NCBI GenBank assembly: GCA_900175165.2
Contig: FWWN02000704.1
Span: forward strand, 1-64,000
DNA from: Rhizomucor pusillus
Taxonomy: Eukaryota; Mucoromycota; Mucoromycetes; Mucorales; Lichtheimiaceae
DNA: 64,000 bases
Direction of reading: 5' to 3'
The notes beneath the pieces are model-generated. The model was not told the origin of the DNA and did no database searches. It was given only the letters and a program-made list of their open reading frames with translations. Numbering within the stretch: position 1 is the stretch's first letter; each line of letters opens with the position of its first letter. The position numbers and the translations under genes were made by a program. This document shows positions 21,631 through 32,830 of this stretch, piece by piece.

Positions 21631-23320
21631 ATGGCGACCACGAGCACGCAGACTATAGAGCTAAAATCACTTAACGCGACAGACTCCTCGCTTGCCCTGA
21701 AAGCATTTGTATCTGAAGCTACCAGTATCTTGCAGCACCGACGTCCCAGAGACGCCGCCTTCACTCTTGAACAAGGCCCCGATGATACTTTACCTGATCC
21801 TTTATCGCTCAATTCTAGTAGAATCTCTGAAAAAGATATCACTGAAGTCAAGCGCAGGAAAGTCCAAAAGTTTTACCGACAGCAGAATGAACAAATCGAT
21901 CATTTGCTGAGTCCGTTGAACTCGGATAACAACGAGGACCATGAGAAGCAGATCTTGAAGGTGAAAGTAAACCCGCCCCAATTAAACTCGACAGGAAAAA
22001 CATTAAACTGTTGTAATGATCACGTAAAAGGTCAAGATTGCCGTCTATGGATCAGGAATGGCCAATGTGATCTTGTTTGTACTACAGATCGTAGCTGCCG
22101 TGTTCTCGGACTCACTGGCAATTTTCGCCACGATGTCGGATGCATTTATGGATCTCCTAAGTTCCGTTGTAATGATGTGGATGGCGCGTCAAGTGGCACG
22201 TCCGAACCCCATAAAGTACCCTGCAGTCCGTAATCAGAATAGACGCATCCTATTCGTGTATGCATGTCTCAAATTTCTGTCTTATTAGGGCAAAGCTCGG
22301 ATGGAAACAGCCGCTATTATGGTAAGATCGCCACGCACGGAGTTAAACCCAGATCGTTGACAAGAGATGGAAAAATCTCGATATAGGTGGTATCCTGCCT
22401 AATGAGCTGCGTTGCTATCTTTTTGATTGTAAGCGAAGATTGCGATTTTTTACGTTTTATAGTACATTGAACAAGAATCCTTGCTGACAATTATTGGATA
22501 TATAGATAGAAGCAGCAAAGAGACTCGCGACAGGAGGCAATGAAGGCCCCAACATGAGTACGTTGTCAATTGCGATGGTTTCGACAGCACTCGGTAAGAT
22601 CTCCGTTGTGAGCTTAAATGCAGCAGAGGCTAAAGTTTTACCCCTACTTTTTTCGCCTTCGGAAGGTGTAAAGTTTCTCCTAATGTTTTACTGCATGACA
22701 CTCAGAAACTACGCTTCCGCAAGGCTGTTTGCTCAGGATCATAGAAACGATATACTTGTCAATTCACTGGGTTTGATTACAGGCATCCTCGGAAGTCGGA
22801 TCGCAAGCTGGATTGACCCGGTCGGATCGATTCTCGTTGCACTGGTCATTTTGCGCAGCTGGGTTTCAACGCTTATTGGTAAGAATGAAATCCAAATCTG
22901 CCGCGTCCTGCCGTGCACAAAGTAGTAACAATTGCGTCTGCATCAAAACATAGAACATACACAGCTCATTATTGGCAAGACTGCTGATGTCAGCTTTTTG
23001 CAGCGTGTCACATATATAGGAAAGTATAACACAACCAAATGCAATTGCTAATTCATATGACTGACACTGATACATAACCTACAGCTCTCACGCATCCTGG
23101 TGTGTGCCAGGTTGATACTTGCCGCGCGTATTATGCAGGAGAGAATCTATACGTGGAAGTTGACATTGTGTTGCCGCCTGAGATGCCGCTCAGGGATTCT
23201 CACGACATTGCCGAAAGTCTCCAGATAAAGCTCGAGTCAATCCCAAGTGTTGAACGGGCATTTGTTCACGCAGATTACGAGACTTCTCACAGGCCCGAGG
23301 TAACTCAGAAAAAGATATAG
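21631..23320 (+). CDS. Cation diffusion facilitator, manganese type
   Basis: Seven exons (21631-21960, 22031-22225, 22289-22321, 22387-22428, 22506-22593, 22666-22878, 23085-23320) encode 378 residues. CDF proteins export divalent metals from the cytosol into vesicles or out of the cell by H+ exchange. The body begins VKIAVYGSGMANVILFVLQ. Metal site A carries aspartates in both helices: DAFMD in span 2 and DHRND in span 5. This DxxxD pairing marks Mn-transporting CDFs, whereas Zn types have HxxxD, so Mn is predicted. Other hallmarks are KYPAGKARMETAAIM and the cytosolic C-terminal domain HPGVCQVDTCRAYYAGENLYVEVDIVLPPEMPL. The 110-residue N-terminus is hydrophilic. Introns are 63-77 nt except the last (206 nt). 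The donor after KYPA is an unusual GTCCGT. It shares a promoter with the F-box gene. Confidence 0.9.
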
Positions 23321-23672
23321 CTAGGAGCAGAAACTAAATGCATCTGACAAATTCTTAACAGCATCAAAAAACCAAATAAATGATGATATGTAATGATGGA
23401 TCATCGTAGAAGCAAAAATCCCGCCCATGCCTTATTGAGCTTAAAATGACTTCACAGACTGAAAAAATGAAATGCCGTGCATTGTCACGCGCGAATGAAC
23501 CAGTGCGGACCGTTACAATTGCGGTTGGGCCGTAGATCTTTTCATTCTAGCTCTTTCTTGTTTTCTTCTCCTCCTTTTCTTTTCTCTCTGACACTTTCTG
23601 CCTCTCTTTCTCACCTTTATCTACTCCGTTTTACCGCATTGGGCAGGCGAACAGCTCTATGCATTAATAGCC
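23321..23672. other. Promoter of SAM-PH gene
   Basis: This 352-bp spacer has a long pyrimidine-rich tract (23536-23640: TTCTTGTTTTC-, CTCTCTTTC-type runs) ahead of the proposed start at 23673. No gene is seen. Confidence 0.4.
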
Positions 23673-24456
23673 ATGGTGCCCGTCTGCACATCCTTTGGAA
23701 ACCAAGACTATGGAAGAGAAATGCTTTTAGGTACTTTTCTCATCTGAAAAAAATTTATTCTACTATGACTCATTATTGAAATGCTTGTCTACAAGCAGCG
23801 ACCCTGCCTACCATTATTCTGATGCACTTGAGCCTCGAGCGTCTAATTCCAATTTTTGAAAAAAATCGCATCGACGTGTTCCGTTTTCTATCGATGAACG
23901 ATGCTGGTGACTTTGTCAACATTGGTATCTGCAACCCAGATGACTGCAGGAGGCTTGTCCAATGCGTACGGAGCATCCAGGCTCACATGAATACAAGAGG
24001 AATTTCGACATGCAGCGATCTCTCCGACATGACACCATCCCTTACAAGTTTGACAACTTCATCGTCGGCATCCTCTACGTCGTCTTCTACTTGCATGTCA
24101 CCAACGACTCCGACTTCTCCGTCCCCTAACAATGAGCTATTAGATTTAAAAGAGGACGAGCGCCAGTCTATCCTCCGCGCCGTCGAGGCCTTTGATCGCT
24201 ACGCATTGCCGAGTTCGGCATGGTCTCCAGGCAACCGGAGTTCGCCTCTTTCAAAACCTATCAATCACCTTGACAAAGGCAAAACTTCAGTGCGCTCATC
24301 ATTTATGTCGGTCATGAGCGAGAGTACGATCGCTGAGGAAGACGAGGATGGGTACGAGCCGGACCCTCCGCCGTATCCGGAACCTTCTCAGTTAACGTGC
24401 CCCGAATCTGCACCCTCATCCTCCTCTTTATTACAACAATCGACAGAGCACCAACG

Positions 24457-24499
<43 letters not shown>

Positions 24500-25593
24500 C
24501 GACAGCTGCAGCTGCAACCACAGCCGCAGTTTGTATCGCGAGAAGGTAGACCGGGAACTGTAGTACCACGGAAGCGGAATTTGATGTCCCGGCTACCTCG
24601 ACCACTTTCTATGCCCGCGTACTTTGCTAACCGTCTCTCCATGTCATCCATCTCGTCCCAAGACCCTCCCTCATCCGCATCATCATTTTCCATACAGCCT
24701 TCCCAATCATCCACCATACGTCCTGCGAGCCCTACTTCCACCATCACAGCTGACAACCCAAATCGCCGATCAATGATAGTAATGCCCATGCCCCCTCCTC
24801 CCGATTATCTTGATACCACACTCATGAAACGATGGGAAAAATGCCGGTCACTTATATTGCCGCGTGAAGAGGAAGGAAAGGAAGAGTTACCACCTTACAA
24901 ATGCACCGTATACAAAATGGGACATGTGCATCTGAAGCGCGAGATGGATGCACCTGGGGTACGGAGCCGATGGCGCGTGTGGAGGTAAGACAAGCTGGAA
25001 TTAGGTTGCATTGCTATTTGCCAAAAGAGGGTGCTAATCTTTTCGTGTTTTCTTTTTTCCTTACGTTGCACGCATATCATTAGAAAACTTTACGTAGAAG
25101 TGTGGGGAACTATATTGCGGATTTATCGGGCGGCACCCAATGGTGATAGGCACAGCAAATACTACAGTCGTCTGGGACGACACTCTAAACCGGCCCCACT
25201 CATGACCCTATCTTTGGCTGGAGCCGAAGCAGGGCGAGCATGGGACTATACCAAGCGACCACACTCGTTGAGACTAACGACGGCTCATGGTCCGCAAATG
25301 TTGCTTCGGCTTCCGACCCATGTGGAAATGATATCCTGGATTGAACACTTACAAGCAGGTATGGGTCCCGAACAGCCATTTCCTCCTGGCAAAACCATTA
25401 ATTTTCCTTCCCCACCTCCCCTCCTCTCGCAGCAATAAATATCTCGTTAGACCTGGAACACCGCCCGATGCCCAAATTCATGACGCTGCCAACACGCACA
25501 GCTCTAACAGGCCGAGCAGCTACTCCCCGGATGCTTGATATGGAGCGAGCAAGAGAACAGCGTCGTCGAGAGCAGCGAGAAATGCTCATTTAA
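23673..25593 (+). CDS. SAM and PH domain signalling protein with polyglutamine tract
   Basis: Proposed exons 23673-23730, 23799-24984, 25084-25358 and 25433-25593 give 559 residues. The first exon is inferred: the only in-frame ATG in exon 2 (23822) would cut off the first helix of a SAM domain, while the added exon yields TLPTIILMHLSLERLIPIFEKN, restoring it. The SAM domain continues NRIDVFRFLSMNDAGDF and NPDDCRRLVQCVRSI. A 250-residue disordered Ser/Pro-rich region follows, with about 14 consecutive glutamines encoded by CAA repeats. The C-terminal third is a PH domain: YKCTVYKMGHVHLKREMD, WRVWRKLYVEVWGTILRIYR and LLRLPTHVEMISWIEHLQAA. PH domains bind phosphoinositides, so a cortical or membrane signalling scaffold is likely. 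A basic Arg/Glu-rich helix ends the protein. The exact start is uncertain. Confidence 0.75.
24458..24500 (+). repeat. CAA trinucleotide repeat, in-frame polyglutamine
   Basis: An uninterrupted CAA run of about 43 nt sits inside the SAM-PH gene and encodes a polyglutamine stretch bounded by Arg codons. Pure codon repeats of this kind usually vary in length between strains. Confidence 0.9.
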
Positions 25594-26156
25594 TACAAAG
25601 AACGAAGAAGACCAAAGCAAACAAACAACACTTCCTCTATTTATGCATCTCACTTTTGCCATCCTCTTTCTTCATCATTTTACATTCCTTGGATATCAAG
25701 AGAATGAGCGCGTTCTCGATGTATCAAAAGATTTATACATTGCTGGTCTGTAAATTGCCATAAATATTGTTTTCATTGTATTTGCTTCGACCTGTTGTTG
25801 TATAGTTTCCTGCTCACAATGATTCAAACTAGAATTATTATCCGCGAGATTGAAGTTTGGATTTTTCCCACTTTAATGTACTTTTATTCAGCAGAAAAAA
25901 CCGAGAGTGAGATTAACCATACAGAATCAAGATTGAGTAGGATGTCCAGAGTGGATTGAAGCAAAGATAAACTGTCTTTTGCCTTGGAGATTCTGCGTAT
26001 CGATTGCGTAAACTGGAAATGGGTTCTCGTTCAGCGAGATCACACGAGTGCTTGGTGATTCAGCTCCGACGAGCATCCCTTTAAATGCGGTCAATTTTCA
26101 CGCCTGACTAGTTCTTTTTTCTCTTTCCAATTCATTTTTCATCCTCAAACCTAACA
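25594..26156. other. Histone H1 promoter region
   Basis: This 563-bp spacer runs from the SAM-PH stop to the H1 start. The stretch just before the start is pyrimidine-rich (26110-26145, TTCTTTTTTCTCTTTCC). A TTTAAA motif near 26080 may be a core element. No other gene is seen. Confidence 0.4.
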
Positions 26157-27094
26157 ATGCCCCCAAAGTCCAAGACCTCTCAAGCTACCTCCGGCTCTGC
26201 TAAAAAGGCGGATCATCCTACTGTAAGACTTTAACACGTCCTTGTTTTCTGTACATTATCCTTATATATGCTCTTCTCTTTTTCTAGTACGAAGCCATGA
26301 TCAAGGGTAGCGACAAAAAATCATTCATCATGACGTGTTCACTCATCCAGTCTATCATGTATTAGATGCTATCCTTGCTCTCAAGGAACGCAAAGGCAGC
26401 TCTCGTCCTGCCATCAAGAAGTACATCCTTGCGAACTACAAGATTTCTCCCAGTGCTCGCTTCGACTCGTTGATCAATGCTGCCATCAAGCGAGGTGTTG
26501 CTAAGAACGTCTTTAGCCTTCCCAAAGGTATAATCAAATGAACAGCGCGATTTCCTCTGCGTGATCGGAATAATAACCATGCTGCTAGGAATGTCTGGAA
26601 CTGTAAAGTTGGCGAAACCTGAAAAGTCGACCGAGAAGGTAACCAAGAAGACTGGCGATAAGAAATCCACCTCTGCAAAGAAGTCGACCACCGAATCAAA
26701 GGCTGGCAAGGCCACCAAAGCTTCCACTGCTAAGAAGGCTGCCCCCAAGAAGGCTGCACCCACCGTTTCCAGCACCAAACGCGCTGCTGCAAAGCCTCGC
26801 ACCAAAACTGAGGAGAAGAAGACAAAGGCTGCCCCCAAGAAGACCACCAAGAAGACTGCTGCTGCCTCCGGCACCAGCGGCCGAAAGTCTACCAAGAAGA
26901 CACCTGCCAAGAAGACTCCTGAGAAGAAGACTCCCGCAAAGAAGGCTGCTGCAACCAAGGCACCTGCAAAGAAGGCCGCCGCTAAGAAGGCACCCACCAA
27001 GAAGCAGTCTACCACTGCCAAGGCAGGTGTTAAGGCACCTCGAAAGGCACCTGCTAAACGCAGCAGCACCAGGACACGTGCCACCAAGGCTTAA
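26157..27094 (+). CDS. Linker histone H1
   Basis: Four exons (26157-26222, 26288-26306, 26366-26527, 26589-27094) encode 250 residues. Linker histones bind DNA at the nucleosome entry-exit site. A short basic N-tail (PPKSKTSQATSGSAKK) precedes the winged-helix globular domain, residues about 22-85: HPTYEAMIKDAILALKERKG, SSRPAIKKYILANYK, ARFDSLINAAIKRGVAKNVF and LPKGMSGTVKLAK. The 160-residue C-tail is almost wholly Lys, Ala, Pro, Ser and Thr, with repeated KKAAPKK and KKTPAKK units typical of H1. Exon 2 is only 19 nt. All three introns are 59-65 nt. A long minus-strand frame over the tail is only the complement of this low-complexity sequence. Assignment is firm. Confidence 0.96.
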
Positions 27095-27497
27095 ACACGG
27101 CATGCAAATTTTTCGTGTTTTATCCAAACTCCAACCACTCACCCTTCAGATATTCTACTTGTACTTACATTGGCAGAGGGAGACGATCACCAGCTCCCTC
27201 CGATTTCCTTTATTCCATGTTTTCTTTTCTTCCCTTCTTTCCTCTTTCGTTTCTTTCCTGTACAGTCATGAACATTTCGTTGCCATAAAGAAATTAAGGA
27301 TCTGCTAATTGGAACAAGTCCGCCGCGTAAATGACTGGTGATCTATGCATATTCTGGCAACCGTAACGCGAAAAAAAATGCCGAAAAAATTCCAAGCGCG
27401 CTTTCCCTCTCTTGAAAAAAATGGGAAAAAATTTCGCGTGTCGAAATTTTTTGTGTTCCTGCTTGGCGGAGGAAGAACATACGTTTTATTGCCTACT
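27095..27497. other. Convergent 3' region between H1 and RPI1
   Basis: Both neighbouring genes end here, so this 403-bp region carries two sets of 3' processing signals. It contains T-rich tracts after H1, several A-runs at 27370-27430 and a perfect hairpin described separately. No gene is seen. Confidence 0.45.
27426..27452. repeat. Perfect 11-bp inverted repeat (hairpin)
   Basis: The arms AAAAAATTTCG and CGAAATTTTTT flank a 5-nt centre (CGTGT). It lies 46-72 nt beyond the RPI1 stop codon on the minus strand and 330 nt beyond the H1 stop. It could fold in the RPI1 3' untranslated region or act as a barrier or terminator between the two transcripts. It does not resemble the animal histone-mRNA stem-loop. 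Confidence 0.75.
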
Positions 27498-28514
27498 TTA
27501 CTTTCTCTGCAAAAGACTGACGGTACCATCGGCTTCACCGAAATATGCCGTCTCTGCCATATTGCAAAACAGACCAACCTCATACACACCCGTCAGCAGT
27601 TTGATTTCCTTCAGCAAAGCAACTGGGTCCTCGATAGCACCAAAGTGAGCATCAATAACAAAGTTGCCATTGTCAGTAACAACAGGTCCAGCCTTGTTTA
27701 CAGCCTGTGTAATTTCCATGGCAAAGTTACCATCTGCTGTATACACACACTCTCACACACACGCGTAATCCTCTTACCATACGCAAAGTGATCTTTTCAG
27801 GTTTCAGAGACAACTTGGACTCAAGGGCACGAATGACAGACTTGTAAGTCATGGGTACGACTTCGATGGGAACACCCTTCAACCACTGCAACGTCCGAGA
27901 TCAGTCTTTTTCTTTCACCAAACTTCTATTTCCTTGTTCTCTTCCATCTAATCTTTTCGTCCACTGCTTACCTGGGTACCAAGTTTGGATGATTTCTTGC
28001 GATAGTCTTATCAATGAGAAAGTACAATGCGTTAGTAACATGTATATACAAGGCAAGCGTAGGAGAGCAGCAGTGCTTACCTGCAATGATGACAAACTTC
28101 TTTGCTGCTTCAGCTACTACCTTTTCTTGGAACTGGCATGCACCGCCACCCTTGATAGCATTCAGGCTCTCGTCGACTTCATCGGCACCATCGATAGTAA
28201 CGTCGATCTCTGGGTATCTGTGTGGGGGTCGAGATGTCAGCAAAAACAGGGTTTGTGTATGTCTCTTCATTCAGATCGACTCACTGTTCCACGGTTCCCA
28301 TAATCAGCCCTCCTTCAATGATAAGGAGCTTGCTCTGGAAACTTGTTGGAATATAGACAATGTGCTTAAGTTCAGGACGTTGCAGGATACGCTCCACAGC
28401 ATAGACAACGGTTGAGCCTGAGCCGATACCAACGACCTTGTGTTCAGGCTTGATGTATTCGTCCACGGCGCGGTATGCTGCCAACTTTTTGCCGGTCTCA
28501 ACTGGATTTGACAT
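27498..28514 (-). CDS. RPI1: Ribose-5-phosphate isomerase A
   Basis: Five exons (28514-28285, 28217-28081, 28006-27972, 27885-27778, 27704-27498) encode 238 residues. The enzyme interconverts ribose 5-phosphate and ribulose 5-phosphate in the non-oxidative pentose phosphate pathway. Family signatures are the phosphate loop [15 protein letters not shown], the substrate-binding [15 protein letters not shown] with catalytic Asp residues, the block [21 protein letters not shown], then [23 protein letters not shown] and [15 protein letters not shown]. The C-terminus [22 protein letters not shown] is also typical. Phases check at all four introns (67-86 nt); exon 3 has just 35 nt. The join [11 protein letters not shown] fixes the last acceptor. 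The last intron contains a short CA-rich repeat. Cytosolic; assignment firm. Confidence 0.96.
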
Positions 28515-29126
28515 TTTATTCGGTTTAGTTTGCTTTGTGTGTGGGTTGGAAAGTGCGAGGGGAGAAAGAGCAGGATAAGACTTTTAAAAACAAAGGATGC
28601 CAAGCGGGCGAGTCGGGATTAAAGTTTCAGTGTCCAGCAGACCAGGGCACCCACCAGCGAGCGAGGGGAACATCGCATTTTTTCATCCTCTTACCCCGCA
28701 AATGGGCACAGTCATGTGAAAATAACGGAGATGGCCAGATGAAGATTCTTATTCTTCATCTTGTACTGTTTTTGTGAATATTTGCGAGTTTGCTTTTTTG
28801 TTGTCAAGAGACAGTCCATTCCTTGGACACGTACCTTTTAGCCCAAAAGCTTAAATGCACCCATTTACGTCATACGACGATATAGAATTGCTTCCATAGA
28901 GTTTCTTTTGAAACCAAGGTTTGCGCACCCTCATAGATCATTGCCCGATATAGTATGTGAAAAGTCGATTACTTGTTGCTTGCTATCACAGTTTAGGTAC
29001 AAAGTTGTGATATATTGACGAAAGGGGAATGGGTGGTTAGCGTATTCGATCTTTGAAGGGCAGAATTACTTTCAGCAAGGGGAAGCACTACAAACACATA
29101 TGTAATAGATATATATATATAAATCA
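28515..29126. other. RPI1 promoter and 3' end of transcription factor gene
   Basis: This 612-bp spacer lies between two minus-strand genes. A TA-dinucleotide run (29109-29121) is close to the 3' end of the transcription factor gene. No coding or RNA gene is seen. Confidence 0.4.
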
Positions 29127-31183
29127 TCATAGGGTATTGGTGGACGCGAAAGGTCTTGTCCGTAGGATGGGAGGATGGATGCTGGGTACGCCTAAATGTG
29201 TTGCTACAGGATTCAGAACACTGTTTGGGCTACCGCCTGGCCGTGTGTATCGAACGGCATCCATCATTGCCGCTGATGGAGAGCGATAAGTGTGGTGGCC
29301 GACGTTTGTATCGGGAGACAATCGACTTGATGATATTTTTTGGAAATAGACTGTGCTTGGATTTACCCATGTATTGTCCCTCTTTTGATGATGTTCCGGT
29401 TCCATTCTGCATTCTGGCTGCCGTGTGCTTACACGCGGAGGACCTCGGGAGTTATCCAATCGGTTCCTTGACCGAGAAAATACATCTGCGGATGGGCTGT
29501 TAAGGTCTCCGTTCGAAGAAGAAGCGACGGGGGACGAGGGCGACCAACTTACAGGCTGTGATGCTTGGAGCGTGATCATCTCGATATCAGAGTCGTCCAA
29601 CAGTGCCCCCGAGTTGTCTTCAGGCGGGTACGATAGCTCAGCAGCAGCAGACGCTGGCGACGACCTGGTTCCCGTATATGGAGGCGATGAATGCCGTCTG
29701 TGTCCTGAAGAAAGCGATATAGACTTGCTATCATCATACGAAGACGGTCGCCGTACATGGGACATTTGACCGGGAGAAGATGTATCAAACTACCAATCCG
29801 CGGAATTAGCATCCGTTTGTGCAACCTCTCGTAAACAGCTCCATGTCTTTACCATAGGAAGAAGATCATTGGCACTTGCCATGCTCTCGGATGGTATAGG
29901 GTTATGACTTAAAAGGGATGCAAAATCTGGAACTCTTGGTCGGAATAAGGGTTGTTCCTGGAGCGGAATCGATGTAGGTTGTGTAGTGGCAAGAGCAGGA
30001 ATAGCTGCCGTGTTGGTTGGAGTCGTTGTTGTATTTGTTGGAACTGTGATGTTCGAGCATGACGGTGAGGAGGGTCGGTCCGTAGCTGCAACGCACACAA
30101 TGTATAATTGCTCCAGCGTGCTCGGTACAAAAAGGTCAGCACCTAGACCGCCGCCGAGATAGAATCGAGCTTCAAAGTTGATATAGCTGCCATTTGATGT
30201 CCTCAGTGCAATATTTTCCTTTATCGTCTGCGATCCGTTCGCTATACTCAACAAGGTAGCTGGCGAAGTGTTGGCGAAACAATCAGCTGTTGTTCGCTGT
30301 GTAGGAGGTAATGCCATCTTTTTGGTTGGGTCGGCCAGGCGACTGAAAGCTGTTGCATTGTCCAGCAAGCAACGATGTATCCGAGCGACTCGGTCAGAGT
30401 GTTCAGGGTGCACAAACTCATATAGCGAGCGATGAGCGAATTCATGAGGATATATTCCCAACAAATCCAATGTCTCATCTGATACCCGGGCGCAACAAGT
30501 CTCCATAGATAGAAATAGCTGTTGTTGAAAAGCGGGAAAATCAAGGTTAAGATCTGCCAATTACAGCGTCCGCAGTAAAGGTGCTGAAACACATACAGTT
30601 ACCGTGCATTTTTGCAGCGCACTGTTGTCACTGCCCGCACCGGGTGGACTTGTCATTATAAACGATGATTGAACCAATCCAGACGGGAAGATTCCCGGTA
30701 GTACTTTTACGTTGCTTGTCACATTGCTGTGACTTTCTGCAACCGAAGCGAGTTTATCGCGACGCCTCGGTCGACCACGCTTCTTGTGCTGAGCATCAAC
30801 ACAAGTATCCTCACGGCCTGTTTGCACGCATCGTTTGCAAGGTCGAGACGCTAAGAGTCAGGTGGACAGTTACGTAAGAAACCCCTCTGTCTTTATACAA
30901 CTATCTAACGCATCTACCGCTTACTTTCGCATGCAAGATGAGCTCTCTGGCAATTCACCTGGACCAGAAAAAAAAAACAGTTTAATATCCATCTGCGCAA
31001 AAAGCACAATGATTTTGTTTGGTTGCTCACACAAGCTGCAGCAACGTGGCCCTTGCTTGGTCTCTTTTTGGGAACGATGGATGATCCTGCAGCCGATTCA
31101 GATGTCGTAGGCTTAGGCTCGTTCTGTACAATTGGAGAAGTTGGTGACGGTAACGAAAAAGCAGAACCAGCAGCTTCGTTCAT
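29127..31183 (-). CDS. Zn2Cys6 transcription factor with PAS domain
   Basis: Five exons (31183-31031, 30958-30925, 30850-30597, 30518-29853, 29789-29127) encode 589 residues. The Zn2Cys6 cluster, residues about 51-80, is built across two introns: CVNCQRAHLACETSRPCKRC then TGREDTC, giving C-x2-C-x6-C-x5-C-x2-C-x8-C. A basic linker follows (HKKRGRPRRRDKLAS). A PAS-like domain appears from about residue 145: CTVTLFLSMETCCARVSDETLDLLG, HEFAHRSLYEFVHPEHSDRVARIHRCLL and INFEARFYLGGGLGADL. PAS plus Zn2Cys6 is the layout of the AcuK/Ert1 group of carbon-metabolism regulators, though other fungal families share it, so the target pathway is not known. The C-terminal half is Ser/Pro/Thr-rich and disordered, probably an activation region. 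A 34-nt exon carries half of the zinc cluster. It is a nuclear DNA-binding protein. Confidence 0.88.
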
Positions 31184-32334
31184 ATTAAGATAGAGAGCAA
31201 GGCCTTAAAAAAGATGGAAGAAGAGTGGAGAAAAATAGGTACGATTATCTCTGAACACGAAAACATGTCATGATTACACAAATGGCAGGATTCCGCCCAG
31301 CCTATGCTATGCGGGGAATTATCGGAGGTTTTCTGCTAAATCCCCTAACGCCCGTAAGCTCACGGGCATCGTTCACACGCCATCTTAATGTGGGGTCGCA
31401 TCCATGTGTGTGGAGAAGAAGACAGTTCCATTGTTTTGAGCAGGCTATTAGCCCGAAGGCATGTGCACACACGGATCCACCGCTCTATTTAAAATAAACA
31501 CAGCTACTGGCTGGCAACGCTGTTGTCAAAGCGGTACTGCCAAACTGTAATTTTATCAAGCTCTAGATCTACACTCAATAGAAAGTGAGACGGTCCGCTG
31601 TCCCGTGTTCAACTGCAGATGTAAGGTGATCGAAACCTGGAAGCCGCGGAGTGATGATACTCAAGACTGTGCCACCTCAGATGCCAAGCAACACCCTAAA
31701 TGTACTTTTTTCTTGTCATCTTTTACATGACGGCTAAATGCGGGACTACATGCAGACTAATCATTGTTTGATCCCGCGATCACCGAATTACTGGTAACTT
31801 GCTCTGTGCACGGCATCCATATACTCCTCTTCAATTTGACAGCAAGTGCAAGGCATCACTGATTTCCCGTTGCATAATATCTGTACTCCCACACGAGAAG
31901 ACCCGGGCTCACATATGGTAATTCTGGAAACACCGTTAACGGATCAAACGTTCTTAGCCCCTTGCCACGTTGTTTCCATCGATGTATCTGCTTACCAAGA
32001 TAATAAGCAAAGAGGAGGTCAATTTAAATGATGTAGTACTATATATGGTCTGGATCATCCTCCAATCAAGGTTCATTATTTCTCTCGCCACTTTGCATAT
32101 GGACTCTTGATCACTACTGTTTATTACTGTTCCACTATAACTTTAAGGTGCTGTCCCAGATTTTCTATGATTAGTATTTCCTCCTTGGTGATATAATATA
32201 TAAGCTGGTAAATATTTACTGCTTTCATGCAAAGCTGAGTTGAGGAACTGTAGATTGATACTCTAGAAAGTATTTGGATCATGCCAAGTGAGAGCTCGTG
32301 TCCCTACACTTGACCGTTGAGCTTAGGAGTTAAA

Positions 32335-32364
32335 CGGACTCTGGAGTCCGGTAGTACGTAGTAC
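32335..32364. repeat. Short inverted repeat followed by GTAGTAC direct repeat
   Basis: CGGACTC and GAGTCCG are complementary arms with a 2-nt centre (32335-32350). GTAGTAC then occurs twice in tandem (32351-32364). Together with upstream AGTTAAAC the order weakly recalls the internal part of a 5S rRNA gene, but the surrounding sequence does not fold convincingly as 5S. Confidence 0.4.
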
Positions 32365-32830
32365 TCAGCATATAAACAGTCTGCAACGGGGCTCCGGAAT
32401 GAAATGTCAACGAGCAGCCGTTTTTCCATAGCTATATGTAAATAAATTAAGAATACTAAAAGGGCAAAATAAGCAAATAATTAATACATAGAAGAGCCCA
32501 GAATAGGATCAGCAATGTTGACATTCATATGCAAATCCTGCTGTATGTTCTGGCGATTCCCATTCCTCCCCCTACCCCCAAAATCCAAAAGGAGAAGGAA
32601 CTAGTAATTACTCCGTTAGGCATATAATTTTAAGCTCATTTCTGCGCCGTGTGTTTCCAAATCAACAACTGTAAAGTTGGCAGAGTCTATTTTTCAATAG
32701 GTCCGCGGGATGGATTGTGGAACAGTAAGGCGATGCCTAATTTCGCAAAGAATTTGGAATAATCGAGGGCGTTGAACATGATAGCACATGCTGAGTTCGC
32801 TCACATTATGGATGTCCGCCTGCTAATACC

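Noticed and set aside
24312..24789. Minus-strand poly-Val and poly-Cys frames over the CAA repeat
   Set aside because: They are reverse-complement readings of the trinucleotide repeat.
26362..27087. 241-codon minus-strand frame over the histone H1 gene
   Set aside because: It is the complement of the Lys/Ala-rich H1 tail, giving hydrophobic Ala/Phe/Val repeats. H1 is fully supported on the plus strand.
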